Part shown: in pieces, positions 24,905-33,748 of the stretch
Layout of the letters: each line of letters begins with the position of its first letter
Numbering within the stretch: position 1 is the first letter of the stretch
Assembly (NCBI RefSeq): GCF_001536285.1
Contig: NZ_FAOZ01000008.1
Span: 213,118-277,117 of the forward strand
Length of the DNA: 64,000 bases
Direction: 5' to 3'
Source of the DNA: Parafrankia irregularis
Lineage (GTDB): Bacteria; Actinomycetota; Actinomycetes; Frankiales; Frankiaceae
Program-made: the position numbers and the translations under genes
The notes under the pieces: model-generated
The model's database searches: none
What the model was told of the DNA's origin: nothing
What the model saw: the letters and a program-made list of their open reading frames with translations, nothing else

Positions 24905-25863
24905 CCGCCGTCCGGACCCACATCCTCGACGACCTCACCGCGGCACAGCGCTACCTCGACGCGGCCGTCGGCCTGAGTACGGAGCTCACCTCGGTCACCG
25001 CCCGCTCCGTGAGTCAGGTACTCGCGCGGGTGATACCCGGGTTCCGCATGCGCGGAATCGAGCAGCGACTGTCGGTGTGGGATCTGTTCGTCGTCTGGCA
25101 CTGGGCCTCCATGCAGCTGACGACGTCACCCGAAACCGCCATGCGCAATCGGGCCCACGGCGGCCCGGTGTTCCTGCCGTGGCACCGGATGTACCTCCTG
25201 CGGCTGGAACAGCAGCTCCAACGGCACAGCGGCGTCGCCGACGCCGGCCTGCCCTACTGGGACTGGGCCGTGGCCGGCGGTGATCTGGCCCCCGACCAAC
25301 AGCTCAACCATGTCCTCTGGACCGACAAGTTCCTGGGCCCGCCGCTGGGTTCCGTCACGACGGGCCCGCTCGCCGCCCACGTCGTCCGGATCGAGGAGCG
25401 TGACGACGGCCTCTGGTCCGTTCCACCCCGGCCGATCGTGCGCGCGGCCGGCACCCAGGTCGGCACCCTCCCCCGGTCCTCCGACGTGCGGGCGACGCTC
25501 AACAACGATCGTTACGACCGTGATCCGTGGGATATCTCGGTCGTCTCTCATCGCAACCTCGTCGAGGGCTGGGTGAACGGGCCTCGGATGCATAATCGCG
25601 TGCACGTCTGGGTGGGCGGCGACATGCTGCCCGGCACCTCCCCGAACGATCCGGTCTTCTTCCTGAACCACTGCAACGTGGACCGGATCTGGGAGTCCTG
25701 GATGACCCGCCACGGCCGGACCTACGAGCCGGGGAGCGGTGTGCAGGGAGCGCCGGTCGGCCATCGGATCGACGATGACATGATTGCCCTGCTCGGCAGG
25801 TCGTTCACGCCGGGGCAGGTTCTCGACTCCAGTGCCTGGTATTCCTACGACGTCCTGCCGTAA
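24901..25863 (+). CDS. Tyrosinase-family type 3 copper enzyme
   Basis: A 320-residue binuclear copper monooxygenase or oxidase. CuA ligands are His67 (VVWHWAS), His86 and His95 (AHGGPVFLPWHRM). CuB ligands are His231 and His235 (MHNRVHVWVGG) and His257 (PVFFLNHCNVDRIW). It would hydroxylate monophenols and oxidise catechols to quinones. No twin-arginine or other signal is present, so it appears cytoplasmic unless carried out by its partner. Its start overlaps the stop of the caddy gene. It is longer at the N-terminus and in the central insert than the Streptomyces MelC2 enzyme (about 270 residues), closer to the N-acetylhexosaminyl or o-aminophenol oxidase types; the exact substrate is unknown. 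Confidence 0.93.
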   Translation: MTAVRTHILDDLTAAQRYLDAAVGLSTELTSVTARSVSQVLARVIPGFRMRGIEQRLSVWDLFVVWHWASMQLTTSPETAMRNRAHGGPVFLPWHRMYLLRLEQQLQRHSGVADAGLPYWDWAVAGGDLAPDQQLNHVLWTDKFLGPPLGSVTTGPLAAHVVRIEERDDGLWSVPPRPIVRAAGTQVGTLPRSSDVRATLNNDRYDRDPWDISVVSHRNLVEGWVNGPRMHNRVHVWVGGDMLPGTSPNDPVFFLNHCNVDRIWESWMTRHGRTYEPGSGVQGAPVGHRIDDDMIALLGRSFTPGQVLDSSAWYSYDVLP

Positions 25864-25879
25864 CGCCTGACCTCCCTGA

Positions 25880-25908
25880 CCCCGGGCGAGCAGTTCGCCC
25901 GCCCGGGG
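25880..25908. terminator. Strong GC hairpin between convergent tyrosinase and pnkp genes
   Basis: CCCCGGGCG and CGCCCGGGG pair over 9 bp with an 11-base loop that can itself rearrange into a 7-bp alternative stem (CGGGCGA/TCGCCCG). It lies between the two convergent stop codons and is followed by GTAAAA, with no long U-tract. It is probably a shared bidirectional terminator. Confidence 0.6.
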
Positions 25909-25939
25909 CCCGTAAAACCCAACAGTGCGTTTCTGGTGC

Positions 25940-28780
25940 CTACAGCCGTGGATCGACCGGCTCGGACTCCAGGGCCAGCACCGCGAACACACATTCGTGG
26001 ACCCGCCACAGCGGCTCTCCGGCCGCGGTCCGTTCGAGTGCCTCCAGGCCCAGTGCGTACTCGCGGAACGCCAGGGAGCGTTTGCGGCCCAGCCCCCGCT
26101 CGCGCAGCCGATCCAGGTGCACCGCCTCGGTGTAGTCGGCGCCGTAGATGATGCGCAGGTACTCCCGGCCCCGCACCTTCACGCCGGCCAGGGCCAGCCC
26201 TCGTTTTCCCCGGGCCAGGCCCGCGAACGGCTTGACCACCATGCCCTCGCCGCCGGCGGCGGTCAGCTCCTCCCACCACCGTGTTCCGGCGGCCACCGAG
26301 TCCGGGTCGGCCGGGTCGACCCGGATCCGTGCGGTGGTGGCCAGCAGCTCGGGATCGGCTGCGGCGAGGCGGTCCGCCACCGCCAGGTGCCACAGGTTGT
26401 CCCGGTCCAGGTAGGTCGTCGCGGTCTGCCCGTCGCCGGCGTGGGCTCCCACGCCCGCGGCCGGACCCGCGTGGCTGGTCGGCGGGACTCCCCCGGCTGC
26501 CAGCAGCATGAACGGCGCGAACCGCAGGCCGTCCAGGCCGTCGACGGGCCAGCAGTACGGCTGGTACGCCGCCGTGAACGCGTCCGCGTTGGCCGCCCGG
26601 CCGCGGGTGCGTTCCAGCAGGTCCGCGACGTCGACACCGCGGCCCATGGCCCGGGCCAGGGCGTCGACGGCAACCGGGAGGACGGCGCGGGCCGCCGCGC
26701 CGGTTGCCGCGTACTGGCGGCGGATCAGCGCGTGGGCCTTGGCGCTCCACGGCATGATCTCCCCGTCGAACACCGCCCATCCGGCCGCCAGCTCGTCCCA
26801 CAGGCCACTGGCGGTCATCGCCGCCCGGAGCCGGGCCAGCAGCGCCTCGGTCAGGTCCGGGGCGAGGAACGGCCGTCCGGTACGGGTGTAGACCGCGCCG
26901 GTGACCCCGTCGGGCGCGCCGAATCGCCCGCGGGCGGTGGCGGCATCCCGGCAGATGACGACCACGGCCCGTGAACCCATGTGCTTCTGCTCGCACAGAA
27001 GATCCTCGACGCCGTCCGCGCGATAGGCCTCGAAGGCCTCCGCCGGATGTTCGAGCAGGCCCGGCAGGGTCGAGGTCGGCGGCGGGCTCATCGTCGGCGG
27101 AAGGTAGACGAGCCAGCGTGGGTCGACGGCGAAGCGGCTCATCACCTCCAGCGCCGCGAGCGCGTTCGGCTCCTCGATCCGTACGCGGCCACCGTGGCGC
27201 GTCTCGATGAACCTGCGGCCGAGGACGTCGTTGACGTGAAGCGTGTCGGGGCGCGCGGTCGGGCCGGTGGTGGCGACGACCGAGGCGCCGGTGTCGATGA
27301 CCAGGCTGACCGGGGCGGGGACGGAGGCCCCGGCAGCGGGCGGGTCGACGGCGCCGTCGTCGACGGACGCCGGCCCCGGCTCGGGCTGTGTCGCCGTTTC
27401 CTCCGCCGGCAGCTCGGCGGGCTGCTCCGTCAGCGGCCGCCGCGGCTCGAAGTACTCGCGGGCCGCCGGCACGGACACCAGTTCCCGCTCCGGGTAGCGC
27501 AGCGCGGTGAGACGTCCACCGAACACACACCCGGTGTCGAGGCACAGGGTGTTGTTCTCCCACCGCGGCTCCGGGACGGGTGTGTGGCCGTAGAGCACCA
27601 TCGCCTTCCCCCGGTAGTCGCGGGCCCACGGGTAGCGCACCGGCAGCCCGTACTCGTCGCTCTCACCGGTGGTGTCCCCGTAGAGAGCGAACGACCGGAC
27701 CCGGCCGGAGGCCCGGCCCTGGTAGGCCTCCTTCAGCCCGGCGTGCGCGACGACGAGACGTCCGCCGTCGAGGACGAGATGCGAGACCAGCCCGTCGCAG
27801 AACTGTTCGACCTCGGTACGGAACTCGGGTGTCTCCCCGCCGAGCTGCGCCAGCGACTCGGCGAGACCGTGCCCGATCCGCACCTGCCGGCCGCGCAGGG
27901 CACGGACGAGCTTGTTCTCATGGTTGCCGGGCACCGCGAACGCCTCGCCGGCGGCGACCATGCCCATCGCCAGCCGCAGGACCCCGGGCGTGTCGGGCCC
28001 GCGGTCCACCAGGTCGCCGAGGAAGATGACGCGCCGGCCTTCCGGGTGGGTACCGCCGACCGCACGGCCCTCGTCGTCGCGGCGCAGCTGGTAGCCCAGC
28101 CGGATCAGCAACGCCTCCAGCTCGTCGCGACAGCCGTGCACGTCACCGATCACGTCGAACGGGCCGGTGAGCTCGCGGCGGTCGTTGAGCAGCGGGGTGT
28201 ACTCGATCGTCGCGGTGGCGATCTCCGCCTCGGAGCGCAGGACGTGCACGCGGCGGAAGCCCTCGCGGGCCAGCCCGCGCAGTGACCGGCGCAGCTCGCC
28301 GTGCTGGCGGCGGACGACGTGCGCGCCGAAGGCCCGGTCGGGGCGCTCCGCGTTGCGCGCGACGCAGACCGACTCCGGCACGTCGAGCACGATGGCGACG
28401 GGCAGCACGTCGTGCGCTCTGGCCAGCTCCACCAGGCGGGCACGGGACGTCCGCTGCACGTTGGTCGCGTCCACGACGGTCAGGCGCCCGGCGGTGAGCC
28501 GGCGGGCGGCGATGAAGTTCAGGACGTCGAACGCGTCCGCCGTCGCGGACTGGTCGTTCTCGTCGTCGGCGACGAGCCCACGGCAGAAGTCCGACGACAG
28601 CACCTGGGTCGGCAGGAAGTGCCGGCGCGCGAACGTCGACTTGCCGGAGCCGGTCACCCCCACCAGCACGACGAGGCTCGGGTTGGGAATTGTCAGCGGC
28701 TCGATCGGCGTCTCGTTCAGCGGCTCGGACGGCGGCGTCTCGTTCAGCGGCTCGGACGGGAGCTGGCTCGTCTCGCTCAT
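25940..28780 (-). CDS. pnkp: Polynucleotide kinase-phosphatase-ligase Pnkp (bacterial RNA repair)
   Basis: A 946-residue three-domain RNA end-healing and sealing enzyme. The 5' kinase has Walker A GVTGSGKST at residues 41-49. The metallophosphoesterase (2',3' phosphatase) has GDVHG at 212-216, GDLVDRG at 255-261, GNHE at 285-288 and AGL/GHTP motifs. The ligase or adenylyltransferase has nucleophile Lys599 in EQKHMGSR and later EGMVVKP. An 80-residue Pro/Ala linker separates phosphatase and ligase, so it is somewhat longer than the 870-residue Clostridium thermocellum enzyme. The N-terminus carries a repeated PSEPLNETP motif. The ATG overlaps the hen1 stop by 4 bp, and Hen1 is its known partner. 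Confidence 0.96.
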   Translation of the reverse strand: MSETSQLPSEPLNETPPSEPLNETPIEPLTIPNPSLVVLVGVTGSGKSTFARRHFLPTQVLSSDFCRGLVADDENDQSATADAFDVLNFIAARRLTAGRLTVVDATNVQRTSRARLVELARAHDVLPVAIVLDVPESVCVARNAERPDRAFGAHVVRRQHGELRRSLRGLAREGFRRVHVLRSEAEIATATIEYTPLLNDRRELTGPFDVIGDVHGCRDELEALLIRLGYQLRRDDEGRAVGGTHPEGRRVIFLGDLVDRGPDTPGVLRLAMGMVAAGEAFAVPGNHENKLVRALRGRQVRIGHGLAESLAQLGGETPEFRTEVEQFCDGLVSHLVLDGGRLVVAHAGLKEAYQGRASGRVRSFALYGDTTGESDEYGLPVRYPWARDYRGKAMVLYGHTPVPEPRWENNTLCLDTGCVFGGRLTALRYPERELVSVPAAREYFEPRRPLTEQPAELPAEETATQPEPGPASVDDGAVDPPAAGASVPAPVSLVIDTGASVVATTGPTARPDTLHVNDVLGRRFIETRHGGRVRIEEPNALAALEVMSRFAVDPRWLVYLPPTMSPPPTSTLPGLLEHPAEAFEAYRADGVEDLLCEQKHMGSRAVVVICRDAATARGRFGAPDGVTGAVYTRTGRPFLAPDLTEALLARLRAAMTASGLWDELAAGWAVFDGEIMPWSAKAHALIRRQYAATGAAARAVLPVAVDALARAMGRGVDVADLLERTRGRAANADAFTAAYQPYCWPVDGLDGLRFAPFMLLAAGGVPPTSHAGPAAGVGAHAGDGQTATTYLDRDNLWHLAVADRLAAADPELLATTARIRVDPADPDSVAAGTRWWEELTAAGGEGMVVKPFAGLARGKRGLALAGVKVRGREYLRIIYGADYTEAVHLDRLRERGLGRKRSLAFREYALGLEALERTAAGEPLWRVHECVFAVLALESEPVDPRL

Positions 28781-30396
28781 CGGTTCGCCCCTCGCGCCGG
28801 CGCCGCCAGCTCCAGGACCGCGAGCTGAGTCGGCTGGCCGACCTCGGGGTCGTCGGCACCGATGCCGCCGATCCTCGCGCGGTAGGGGTAGCCGGCCACG
28901 AGGTCGTCGATCCAGGCGGTGAACTCGGCGCGGGTCCATTCGAAGCGGTGGTCCCGATGCCGCAGATCGCCGGGGGGCAGTCCCTCGTAGCGCACGTTGT
29001 ACTCCCGGTTCGGAGTGGTGATGAGAAGGGTCCCGGGCCGCGCGTGCCCGAGCAGGACGTCGGCGAGCACCGGCAGCCGGGGCGGGTCGACGTGCTCGAC
29101 CACCTCGGAGAGCACGATCGCGTCCAGCCCGGTGAGGCGGTCGTCCCGGTACACCAGCGAGGAGACGACCAGGCGGACCCGTTCGCGGTCGCGGTCGGAC
29201 ATCTGCTCGACGTGCAGTCTGCGGGCGGTGAGCTCGAGCGCGCGGTGGGAGACGTCGACCGCGACGATCTCGGTGAAGGCCCGGTCGGCGACCAGGCGGG
29301 CCACCAGCCGGCCGGCACCGCAGCCGACGTCGGCGACGCGGCGCGCGCCGGCCGTCCGCAGCTCGGCCAGGATCGCGCGGCGCCGCTGCTCCGCCAGCGT
29401 CAGCGGCGGCGCCAGCGCGTCGCCGCTGTTCACCGTGTCGGTGCCGGACCCGGCCGCCGCGCTCAGCCCCTGTCCCGCCCCCGGGCTCAGGCCCGGTTCC
29501 ACCGCCTCGACCAGGCCAGCTTCCGCTTCCGCCGCCGGTTCCGGGTTCCCGGTGCCGTCGGGTTCCGCGTCCACGGCCGAATCTGGTTCCGTCGCGTCGG
29601 AGGTGAGCCGTCCCGGTTCGAAGCCGTCGGGGATGCCCTCGGCGGTGAGGTCCTCGGCCACGGACAGCTGCGTCAGGGCCGCCGTCGCCAGGCCGGAGCG
29701 GTGGGCGAGGTAGCGGCGTGCGATCAGTCGCTGCTCCGGGTGGCCGGGCAGCCAGCGGGCACCTTCACGGACGAGCTTGTCGATCTCGTCGCGGCCGACG
29801 TGGTAGTGCTTGGCGTCGTCGAGCACGGGCAGGAGCACGTAGACCTGGGTGAGGGCGTCCGCCAGCAGGGCGGTTCCGGTCAGCGTGACGTCGTGATGCG
29901 GCGCGTGACCCCAGTCCGGGAAGTCCGGGTCGAGTGGTAGCGGGTTCGCCTCGACCTGCCAGCCCAACGGTTCGAACAGCCGCCGGACGAGGTCGGCGCC
30001 GCCACCGCGGCACGGCAGCGACGGAAGCCGGATGCTCAGCGGCAGCGGCGTCGTGACCAGCTCCGGCCGGGCCCGGCATCGGCCCGCCATCGCCGTCGAG
30101 AAGACGGCCGCCATCGCGACCGCGAGCAGGCTGGACGCCGCGTAGGGCCGATCGTCCACGTAGTGCGCGCCGGCGGTGTCCCGGCGGCCGGTGGATCGCG
30201 AGCCTCCCCGGACCAGTCCCACCGGGTCGACCTCCAGCAGCAGTGCCGCGGTGCAGCGCGCGTCGGTCGCCTCGGGGTAGAAGACGTGCGCCTGACCGGC
30301 CGCCGTATCGAAGCGATGAACCCGGTCGGGGTGCTTGTGCAGCAGGAAGCCCAGATCGGTCGCTGGCTGGTAGGTCGTCGACACCGTCAGGAACAT
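28777..30396 (-). CDS. hen1: 3'-terminal RNA ribose 2'-O-methyltransferase Hen1
   Basis: A 539-residue protein. The N-terminal half (residues 1-260) is the bacterial Hen1 domain that activates the Pnkp ligase. The C-terminal half is a methyltransferase with SAM motif DVGCGAG (about 356-362) and the Hen1 metal site Glu431, Glu434, His435 (SEVVEHVDPP) and His480/His483 (LRHRDHRFEW). It 2'-O-methylates the 3' end at a break before ligation, so that a ribotoxin cannot cut the repaired site again. A 65-residue acidic, Gly/Ala-rich linker (about 265-330) is longer than usual. The ATG at 30396 is the first codon matching the family opening. Two-gene operon with pnkp. Confidence 0.96.
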   Translation of the reverse strand: MFLTVSTTYQPATDLGFLLHKHPDRVHRFDTAAGQAHVFYPEATDARCTAALLLEVDPVGLVRGGSRSTGRRDTAGAHYVDDRPYAASSLLAVAMAAVFSTAMAGRCRARPELVTTPLPLSIRLPSLPCRGGGADLVRRLFEPLGWQVEANPLPLDPDFPDWGHAPHHDVTLTGTALLADALTQVYVLLPVLDDAKHYHVGRDEIDKLVREGARWLPGHPEQRLIARRYLAHRSGLATAALTQLSVAEDLTAEGIPDGFEPGRLTSDATEPDSAVDAEPDGTGNPEPAAEAEAGLVEAVEPGLSPGAGQGLSAAAGSGTDTVNSGDALAPPLTLAEQRRRAILAELRTAGARRVADVGCGAGRLVARLVADRAFTEIVAVDVSHRALELTARRLHVEQMSDRDRERVRLVVSSLVYRDDRLTGLDAIVLSEVVEHVDPPRLPVLADVLLGHARPGTLLITTPNREYNVRYEGLPPGDLRHRDHRFEWTRAEFTAWIDDLVAGYPYRARIGGIGADDPEVGQPTQLAVLELAAPARGANR

Positions 30397-30764
30397 GGCG
30401 AGGATTCTCGCGGATCGGACAGTCGGCGTCGCGTGAGTATTCCGCTGGAGTGCTGGGCGACGTGGCTCTCGGCCATCGGGAGCGGCTGCGGGCTCGTGAA
30501 CCGGGCCGGGCCCCGGTGCAGCGTCGTGGGATGGTGGGTCGCGGTCACGCGTCCGGCCGACGTCCGCTACGTACGATGAGCCGAGCAAGCAAAGCCGTGG
30601 CGGGAGAGGGAAGTGTCAAAGGGACGTTCGACCAGCCGACCCGGGCGGCCAGGTGCCGAGGGTAGGCGGAGTCGCCGCGAGTGCTCCAGCGCCCGGGGAG
30701 GTCTGCACCGGCGCGCGGGAGCACGGGACACGGACCCGAGCGGCCGATTCACAGGGCTGTCGGC
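30397..30764. other. Divergent gap between hen1 and a TetR gene
   Basis: No gene supported. This 368-bp gap must hold promoters for hen1 (minus) and the TetR gene (plus), but I found no clear -35/-10 pair or palindrome. The TetR frame is open through the second half, so its true start could lie anywhere from 30681 to 30825. Confidence 0.3.
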
Positions 30765-31496
30765 ATGACTCCCGAGCCTGTCGGGGTCGGCCGACGGTCG
30801 GCGGGCCGTGCGCGGACCAGCGCCGTGGCAGAGGACGAGGATGCCGCTGTCGCGCGGCCAGCCGCGGTGGAGAGCCCCAAGACCACCCGGCGGCGTCGGG
30901 GTGAGCCGCGGCGTCTGCTCCTCGCGGCCGCCCGGGAGCTGTTCTCGGCGCAGGGCTACGCGGTCATCAGCACCCGTGAGATAGCGGAGCACGCGGGGGT
31001 GTCGGAGACACTCCTGTTCCGGCACTTCGGGTCGAAGGCGGGCCTGTTCCGGGAAGCGCTCGCCCTGCCGTTCGTCGAGTTCATCCAGGATTTCAGCCAC
31101 CGGTGGCGCTCCGGTGAGATGGACGCCCTCGACGACGAGTCCTTCGCGCGTCAGCTCAACGGCGGCCTGTACGACCTGTTCCGGCAGAACCGGAGCCTGG
31201 TCCTGATGCTGTGGGCCGACAACCTGCCCCGGGACGACGAGTGGGCGAGCATCGGCATGGCCGAGATCGACAAGGCGATGCGCGAGCTCGTCAAGATCGG
31301 TAACGAGGAGACGATCCGCCGGCAGGGCAAGGCGATGCCTCGTCACGACCTGGCGACCCGGGCGACGCTCGCCATGGTCGCCGGTATGGCTGTCTTCGGG
31401 GAGTCGTTCTACGGGAAGCGCAGACCGTCACGACGGGCGATCGTCGAGGAGCTCACCCAGACCTCGATGCACGGCCGGCTACACCGCAGCGTCTGA
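30765..31496 (+). CDS. TetR/AcrR family transcriptional regulator
   Basis: A regulator of about 243 residues. After a basic, Arg-rich lead (KTTRRRRGEPRRLLLAAA) the helix-turn-helix reads STREIAEHAGVSETLLFRHF, followed by GSKAGLFREAL, typical of TetR proteins. The C-terminal domain is all-helical. The ATG at 30765 is a compromise: the ribosome site is poor, and GTG at 30825 would remove 20 residues of disordered sequence without touching the DNA-binding domain. It converges with the SDR end of the LuxCE operon and shares a strong hairpin with it, so it may regulate that operon, but it is not next to that operon's promoter. Confidence 0.88.
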   Translation: MTPEPVGVGRRSAGRARTSAVAEDEDAAVARPAAVESPKTTRRRRGEPRRLLLAAARELFSAQGYAVISTREIAEHAGVSETLLFRHFGSKAGLFREALALPFVEFIQDFSHRWRSGEMDALDDESFARQLNGGLYDLFRQNRSLVLMLWADNLPRDDEWASIGMAEIDKAMRELVKIGNEETIRRQGKAMPRHDLATRATLAMVAGMAVFGESFYGKRRPSRRAIVEELTQTSMHGRLHRSV

Positions 31497-31582
31497 AGGA
31501 CGCAGGCCGGTCACGGGCGCACCGTTCCCGTCGACCGGCGGTTTGTGACGCACACACTGATTTGGAGCCTGCGGATACGAAA

Positions 31583-31623
31583 GGTCGTGCCGGCCACCTG
31601 TCGGACAGGTGGCCGGCACGACC
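31583..31623. terminator. Perfect 18-bp hairpin between convergent genes
   Basis: The arms at 31583-31600 and 31606-31623 are perfectly complementary over 18 bp with a 5-base loop (TCGGA). It lies between the TetR stop and the SDR stop on the opposite strand. There is no U-tract, as is common in high-GC actinomycetes. This is a very likely bidirectional terminator. Confidence 0.8.
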
Positions 31624-31637
31624 GTCATGCGCCACGC

Positions 31638-32414
31638 CTACTTCGTCAGGTATCCGCCGTCGACGGGCAGGAGGATGCCGGTGACGTTCGTCGACAGGTC
31701 GCAGGCCAGGTAGAGCGCGGCCCGCGCGCAGTCCTCCGGGGTGATGATCTCGCCGATCGGGTGCAGTGACCGCAGCACCTTGGCCTCGGCCTCGTCGGGG
31801 GGGCGGAACTCCTCACCCTTGGCGAACGCGAGGTTGGTCCAGATACCCCCGGGGCAGATGGCATTGACACGGATCTTGTCCGACGCGACCTCGGCGGCCA
31901 GCGCCCGGGTGAGCTGGTTGACGAGGCCCTTGGTGGCGCCGTAGACGACACCACCCCAGGAGATCATGCCGGCGATGGAGCCGGTGTTGACGATGACCCC
32001 GCCGCCGCCCTGCTGTTTGAACTGGCGCACGGCCTCCTTGCAGCCGTTGAACACACCCCGGCCGTTGACCGCGACAAGGTGGTCGAAGTCCTTGACCGTG
32101 TGATCCTCGATCGTCATGCCGGAGCGGGGGGAGGCGATTCCCGCGTTGTTCACCATGACGTCGAGGCGACCGTAGGTCGCGACGGCGGTGGCGACGACGG
32201 CGGCGACCTGGTCGGGATCGGCCACGTCGCAGGCGGCGGGGATGGCGGTGCCGCCTGCGGCCTCGATGGCCGCCGAGGCCCCTTCGGCCCACTCGCGGCG
32301 CAGGTCGGCGCAGACGATGTTGGCGCCTTCCTGGGCGAACAGCTGTGCGATGGCCCGGCCGATGCCGGCCCCGGCGCCGGTGACGACAACCGTCCGATCT
32401 GCGAGCAGGCTCAT
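31638..32414 (-). CDS. Classical SDR-family oxidoreductase
   Basis: A 258-residue SDR with all family motifs: TGAGAGIGRAIA for cofactor binding, NNAG in VMVNNAGIA, catalytic Ser in NTGSIAGM, Tyr and Lys in VVYGATKGLV, and the PGGIWT segment. The acidic residue after the second strand (CADLRREW) suggests NAD(H). GGGAGGCTTGGA precedes the ATG. It is the last gene of the LuxE-LuxC-P450-SDR operon, 52 bp after the P450. It may interconvert an alcohol and ketone or aldehyde made by its neighbours. Confidence 0.93.
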   Translation of the reverse strand: MSLLADRTVVVTGAGAGIGRAIAQLFAQEGANIVCADLRREWAEGASAAIEAAGGTAIPAACDVADPDQVAAVVATAVATYGRLDVMVNNAGIASPRSGMTIEDHTVKDFDHLVAVNGRGVFNGCKEAVRQFKQQGGGGVIVNTGSIAGMISWGGVVYGATKGLVNQLTRALAAEVASDKIRVNAICPGGIWTNLAFAKGEEFRPPDEAEAKVLRSLHPIGEIITPEDCARAALYLACDLSTNVTGILLPVDGGYLTK

Positions 32415-32466
32415 TCCAAGCCTCCCGGTGCGATTTCCCGGACCTGCCGCCGGGCCGGTCGGGACC

Positions 32467-33726
32467 TCATGCGTCCTCCGACGCACTCGCCGCCTCGCCG
32501 GCGTCGACGGCCTCCTCGTCGATGACGATCCGCACCGTGTGCGGACCCTGCAGCATCGCCGTGGGCACCGCGTCGTAGCGGTCCGGCTCCACCAGGTGGT
32601 AGGAGACGACCCGCTCGGTGAAGGCCCGCATGGCGGCACGCATCTCCATACGGGCGAGTCCCGCGCCCGGGCAGATGTGCGGGCCCGAGCCGAAGGCGAG
32701 GTGCGACCTGTCCGTCCGGTCGAGGCGGAACTCGTTCGGGTTCTCGTGCTTGCTCTCGTCCCGGTTCGCCGAGCCGATGCACATGAACACCTTCTGCCCG
32801 GCCTCCACCTGCCGACCGTCCAGCTCCATCGGGCTGGCGCAGGTACGCACCATCCACTGCGCGGGCGCGTCGATCCGCAGCGCCTCCTCGATGGCCGCGT
32901 CGATCAGCGCCGGGTTGCGGCGCAGTTCCGCGTAGGCCTCGGGGTCCAGGCCCAGCCGGTAGATCAGGCTGCCGAGGGTGTTACGCGTGGTGTCGCTGCC
33001 GGCGCCGATCATGAACATGATCTGGGCCCTGATGTTGCGGGGGGTGAGCGTCTCGCCCTCCACCTCGGTGACCAGGAAGCGGGTCAGCGCGTCGTTGGGC
33101 CACTCGTCGCGGGGCACGGCCAGCCGCTCGTCGATACGAGCCTGGACGTAGCCGCTGAGCGAGTCCGAGCTGTCGGAGATGGAGATGCTCTTCCCGGTCG
33201 CCGCCGCCTCCTGGAACCGCCTGCCGCTCTCCCGGATCCAGCCGTAGTAGGCCATCGAGTCCGCTTCCGGGAACCCGAACAGGCGGGCCATGGCGGCCGG
33301 CGGGATCGGCTCGGCGACGTGGGCGGCGAAGTCGACGCCGGCCGCGCCCGCCTCGCGGGCCTCGGCGAGCATCTGCTCCACCAGCTTCGTGCTCAGGTCC
33401 CTGAGGTACGGCTCGATCTTCTGGCTGCGGTGGACCGCGACGACCGAGTTGATGATCCGCCGGACCTTGCCGTGCCGCGGCTCGACCAGCGCCGCGATGT
33501 TCTTGTCCTCCTCGGGCAGGTTGTCGGCACCCGCGCTGCCCGAGAAGTTCTCGACACTGCGCAGGCCGAGGTCGACCGATGAGTAGGACACGGCGGCGAG
33601 TACGCCGTTGAGGCCGGGGAAGGGCACGACACCACCGGTGTCGCGCAGTTCCCGGAACGCGGCGGCCCGCTCCTCCGGATCCACGGCCAGCGGCGTGGGG
33701 CCAGCCCCAACGGTCTTTTCGGACAC
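32467..33726 (-). CDS. Cytochrome P450 (III)
   Basis: A 419-residue P450. The I-helix is MIGAGSDTTRNTLGSL, ExxR lies in EEALRIDAPA, and the heme Cys is in AFGSGPHICPGAGLARME. The GTG at 33726 is favoured because GGGAGG precedes it at good spacing; an ATG at 33759, overlapping the LuxC-like stop, is the alternative and would add 11 residues. It directly follows the acyl reductase gene, so its substrate may be the aldehyde or alcohol produced there, or it may make the acid that feeds LuxE/LuxC. The C-terminus is acidic and Ala/Glu-rich. Confidence 0.92.
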   Translation of the reverse strand: MSEKTVGAGPTPLAVDPEERAAAFRELRDTGGVVPFPGLNGVLAAVSYSSVDLGLRSVENFSGSAGADNLPEEDKNIAALVEPRHGKVRRIINSVVAVHRSQKIEPYLRDLSTKLVEQMLAEAREAGAAGVDFAAHVAEPIPPAAMARLFGFPEADSMAYYGWIRESGRRFQEAAATGKSISISDSSDSLSGYVQARIDERLAVPRDEWPNDALTRFLVTEVEGETLTPRNIRAQIMFMIGAGSDTTRNTLGSLIYRLGLDPEAYAELRRNPALIDAAIEEALRIDAPAQWMVRTCASPMELDGRQVEAGQKVFMCIGSANRDESKHENPNEFRLDRTDRSHLAFGSGPHICPGAGLARMEMRAAMRAFTERVVSYHLVEPDRYDAVPTAMLQGPHTVRIVIDEEAVDAGEAASASEDA

Positions 33727-33748
33727 GAGTCCCTCCCGGACTGGCAGA

